A stretch of 7,874 nt of DNA from assembly GCA_964436975.1 (NCBI GenBank), contig CAYTET010000071.1, forward strand, positions 1 to 7,874, in the 5' to 3' direction. Shown one piece after another: positions 6,049 through 7,874 of this stretch. The stretch is from CAYTET01 sp964436975 (GTDB taxonomy: Bacteria; Bacillota_I; Bacilli_A; Erysipelotrichales; Erysipelotrichaceae). The position numbers were made by a program, and so were the translations under genes. Within the stretch, counting starts at the first letter, position 1. Each line of letters opens with the position of its first letter. Under the pieces are notes generated by a model. The model saw nothing but the letters and a program-made list of their open reading frames with translations. It was not told where the DNA came from and did no database searches.

Positions 6049-6909
6049 TTACTTCCTTTCGGTGATTACTTCTGATTGATAATACTGTTCCTGAAAGCGG
6101 ATGGCTGAACTGATTTCTTCTTTGGAGGCGGTCAGCCCGGGCTTTATTCCGACCAGTTTGTCTTCAACATCATTGTGGCGGATTACCGTGGCGATAATGG
6201 TGACCTGGCAGACAGCCTGCGGATCAGGATAGCCTAAGACATAAACATCCAATTCTTCATCATCCCCGCCGTAAACATGGGGAATGAAGCCGTAATTGAC
6301 AGGGTAGGTCAGGATATGATTCTTAGTGTGATGGACATAGCCAACCGGCCGGTCTATTGTAACGTCAATGGTTTGGCCCCAGTAATACCAGGGCAAAGCC
6401 AGCCGCATGATATCATGAATAACCGGAGCCTTGTGGGCCGTATAGGCCGGCCGGTCATGGGGATACTGCCCAGCCAGCTGTTCTTTAGCGTTCTGGTACT
6501 GCATGAAAGCATCAATATGGGTATTAAGATAATCGCGGAAAGTGACATAGGTATGCCAGTGCTGCCGTCCGTAGACAACAATATGCAGATGAAAAAGTCT
6601 TTGGCCGGTATCCGGATCATCAAGATATAAAAACTCCTCCTGATCAATGGTATCCGGCTTGTAATGATAGCCCAGACCAGCCAGCGGCTTGAGAAATAAG
6701 GACAGCTGGCTAAGATCAGCCAGAGCCACCATCAGATCAATGATGGGCTTGGCGCTTAAGCCAACGACAGCGGTGCTGCCGACATGCTGGATATCCAGTG
6801 CTTTGTTGCCAAAGACGTTTTTTAACAGTTTTATCTGCTGGCTGGCCAGCAGGGGCCAGTTGTAATCATAAGGTGCCAGCAAGACTGTATCTGCCTGTAA
6901 GCCTAACAT
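6049..6909 (-). CDS. GrpB (UPF0157) domain fused to a pyrophosphatase-like domain
   Basis: This 286-aa protein has two recognisable halves. Residues about 8-170 match the GrpB/UPF0157 family, which has a nucleotidyltransferase-like fold and unclear function. Visible motifs are APYDYNWP (12-19), HVGSTAV (42-48), KPIIDLMV (54-61), HLHIVVYG (107-114) and FRDYL (124-128). Residues about 178-283 resemble the compact proteins of Bacillota annotated as inorganic pyrophosphatase. The motifs there are IDRPVG (185-190), YPVNYGF (202-208), GDDEELD (215-221) and DVEDKLV (247-253), and the region ends in a RFQEQYYQSE helix. By comparison with E. coli pyrophosphatase, two of three signature aspartates (D216, D221) and the later pair (D247, D250) are kept; the middle aspartate is Glu. 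The start ATG follows a strong GGGGAGGA site (6915-6922, minus strand). It is the first gene of a two-gene operon with the M20 peptidase. Domain calls are confident; the activity is inferred. Confidence 0.85.
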   Translation of the reverse strand: MLGLQADTVLLAPYDYNWPLLASQQIKLLKNVFGNKALDIQHVGSTAVVGLSAKPIIDLMVALADLSQLSLFLKPLAGLGYHYKPDTIDQEEFLYLDDPDTGQRLFHLHIVVYGRQHWHTYVTFRDYLNTHIDAFMQYQNAKEQLAGQYPHDRPAYTAHKAPVIHDIMRLALPWYYWGQTIDVTIDRPVGYVHHTKNHILTYPVNYGFIPHVYGGDDEELDVYVLGYPDPQAVCQVTIIATVIRHNDVEDKLVGIKPGLTASKEEISSAIRFQEQYYQSEVITERK

Positions 6910-6940
6910 TGCCGTCCTCCCCGGGATATAACCTGCATTT

Positions 6941-6946
6941 ATTATA
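6941..6946 (-). promoter_or_regulatory. -10 element for the GrpB fusion/M20 operon
   Basis: On the minus strand this reads TATAAT, a full -10 consensus, about 32 bases before the ATG. The -35 at 17-18 bases spacing (minus strand of 6964-6970, TTATCT or TTTATC) is weak. The predicted start near 6935 leaves a short leader with the ribosome binding site. Confidence 0.5.
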
Positions 6947-6994
6947 AGCGCTAACCGCTGGTCAGATAAATGAAATCATCTCGCGGCTGAAATT

Positions 6995-7003
6995 TGTTAT
7001 ACT
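6995..7003 (+). promoter_or_regulatory. Extended -10 promoter for the epimerase-family gene
   Basis: TGT followed by TATACT is an extended -10 element with 5 of 6 matches to TATAAT, about 38 bases before the ATG at 7041. No clear -35 is seen. It diverges from the minus-strand -10 at 6941-6946, so the two promoters share this 131-base gap. Confidence 0.5.
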
Positions 7004-7040
7004 GACATAAAGAATACAAAGCAAGGCGGTAAGAAAAGAT

Positions 7041-7874
7041 ATGAGCAAACAGCGGCAGAAAGTCTTATTGATTGGCGGCACCGGCACGATATCCCAGCCG
7101 GTCGGACAGCTGTTGAGCCAGCGGGATGATATTGATCTGTATGTCATCAACCGCGGCCATAAGGCCGTGGCTTATAAAGCCGAAGTAATCTGCGGCGATG
7201 CCAATGATCCGGTGTTTATGGCTGATGTAGTCAGCCGCTGCGATTTTGATATTGTCTGCAATTTTGTCATCTACCAGCCTGACCAGGCCGACCAGCAGGT
7301 CAAGCTGTTTGCCGGCCATATCCGGCAGTATGTCTTTATTTCCACGGTGGTGGTCTACAATCATGAAGAGGCTGTCATGATCGATGAACACCAGCCTTTG
7401 GGCAATCCGTATTCGGCATATGGCCGCAGCAAGGCCGCCTGTGAGCAGGTTTTCCGCCAGGCCTATAGCCAGCAGCAGTTTCCGGTTACCATCATCCGGC
7501 CCAGCCAGACCTACGGCTTTGACCGGATTCCGCTGAGTGTAAAGGGTAACAGCTGTTACAGCGTCATCAGCCGGATCGCCACCGGCCGGCCGGTCATCGT
7601 TCACGGTGACGGCAAGAGCTGCTGGCACTGCACCCACAATACTGATTTTGCGTATAACTTTGTCCAGCTGCTGGGACTGCCGGCAGCCATCGGCCAGACT
7701 TACCAACTGGTCAATCCGCAGATTGTAAACTGGGACATCATATATAACTACCTTTACAAGCAACTGCACCAGACCCCGCAGATTGTCCATATTCCCACTG
7801 ATCTGCTGGCTTTAAGCTGCCAGTATGACAATGCCGGCTCCATCAAGGGCGACAAGCAGTATTCCAATATTCTA
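7041..7874 (+). CDS. NAD-dependent epimerase/dehydratase-family protein, 3' end missing
   Basis: The first 278 residues of an extended short-chain dehydrogenase/reductase are present; the gene continues past the right edge with no stop. The N-terminal Rossmann motif is VLLIGGTGTIS (8-18), followed by the acceptor strand LYVINRGH (33-40), which suggests NAD(P) binding. The catalytic signature has STVVVY at 101-106 and YGRSK at 127-131 (Tyr127, Lys131). A sugar-epimerase-like segment, IIRPSQTYG, is at 151-159, and HGDGKSCWHCTHNTDFA (188-204) matches the C-terminal substrate-domain pattern in which a threonine or valine-aspartate pair precedes the helix. The substrate is unknown; a nucleotide sugar is possible, and the CSP41-like branch that starts with GGTG and NRG also fits. 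The ribosome binding site is imperfect (AAGGCGGT, 7023-7030), 10 bases before the ATG. It diverges from the GrpB fusion operon. Confidence 0.88.
   Translation, partial: MSKQRQKVLLIGGTGTISQPVGQLLSQRDDIDLYVINRGHKAVAYKAEVICGDANDPVFMADVVSRCDFDIVCNFVIYQPDQADQQVKLFAGHIRQYVFISTVVVYNHEEAVMIDEHQPLGNPYSAYGRSKAACEQVFRQAYSQQQFPVTIIRPSQTYGFDRIPLSVKGNSCYSVISRIATGRPVIVHGDGKSCWHCTHNTDFAYNFVQLLGLPAAIGQTYQLVNPQIVNWDIIYNYLYKQLHQTPQIVHIPTDLLALSCQYDNAGSIKGDKQYSNIL

Noticed and set aside
4078..7101. A 14-base exact repeat, GATATCCCAGCCGG, at 4078 and 7088
   Set aside because: One copy is in a terminator and the other inside a coding region. A match of this length in 8 kb of biased sequence is not surprising, and there is no other sign of a mobile element.
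7065..7790. A 241-codon open frame on the minus strand inside the epimerase-family gene
   Set aside because: The plus strand has a clear Rossmann motif and YxxxK signature. The minus frame shows no domain and is a shadow.

Overview
The window looks like a chromosomal housekeeping segment from a low-GC-lineage Gram-positive bacterium (Bacillota). The closest resemblance, from memory only, is to Erysipelotrichia: a very divergent FtsA sits directly in front of a normal FtsZ, FtsZ is short (354 aa), and the TrmH-type methyltransferase looks like those of Erysipelotrichia and Mollicutes. Base composition by eye is about half GC, with heavy use of CGG and CCG codons. I see no mobile element, CRISPR array, tRNA or rRNA. 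This placement is an inference; no search was run.

Layout, left to right. A diacylglycerol-kinase-family lipid kinase is read leftward (64-960). A 260-base divergent intergenic region (961-1220) follows, with promoter-like elements for both directions and a perfect 14-base palindrome. Next comes a rightward division operon: ftsA-like (1221-2477), ftsZ (2489-3553) and a small DUF2812-like membrane protein whose frame overlaps the end of ftsZ (about 3519-4076). A rho-independent terminator (4075-4103) overlaps that gene's stop codon. A SpoU/TrmH-family RNA methyltransferase follows (4131-4850). It converges, with only 17 bases between, on a leftward two-gene operon: a fused GrpB/pyrophosphatase-like protein (6909-6049), then an M20-family metallopeptidase (6043-4868). 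A second divergent intergenic region (6910-7040) separates this operon from a rightward NAD-dependent epimerase/dehydratase-family gene (7041 onward), which runs off the right edge.

How the genes fit together. FtsA and FtsZ form the membrane-tethered division ring: FtsZ has an intact GTPase core and a C-terminal tail peptide, and the FtsA-like protein keeps an amphipathic C-terminal helix but appears to have lost the usual ATP-binding signatures. The DUF2812-like membrane protein is apparently translated from the same mRNA. The most unusual protein is the GrpB/pyrophosphatase-like fusion, which joins a nucleotidyltransferase-fold domain to a compact family-I-pyrophosphatase-like domain. The other genes look like ordinary metabolism or RNA-modification functions.

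No clear new multi-gene system (defence, secretion, mobile) is visible. The items most worth a second look are the fusion protein, the degenerate FtsA, the ftsZ-overlapping membrane gene, and the palindrome sitting in a promoter spacer.
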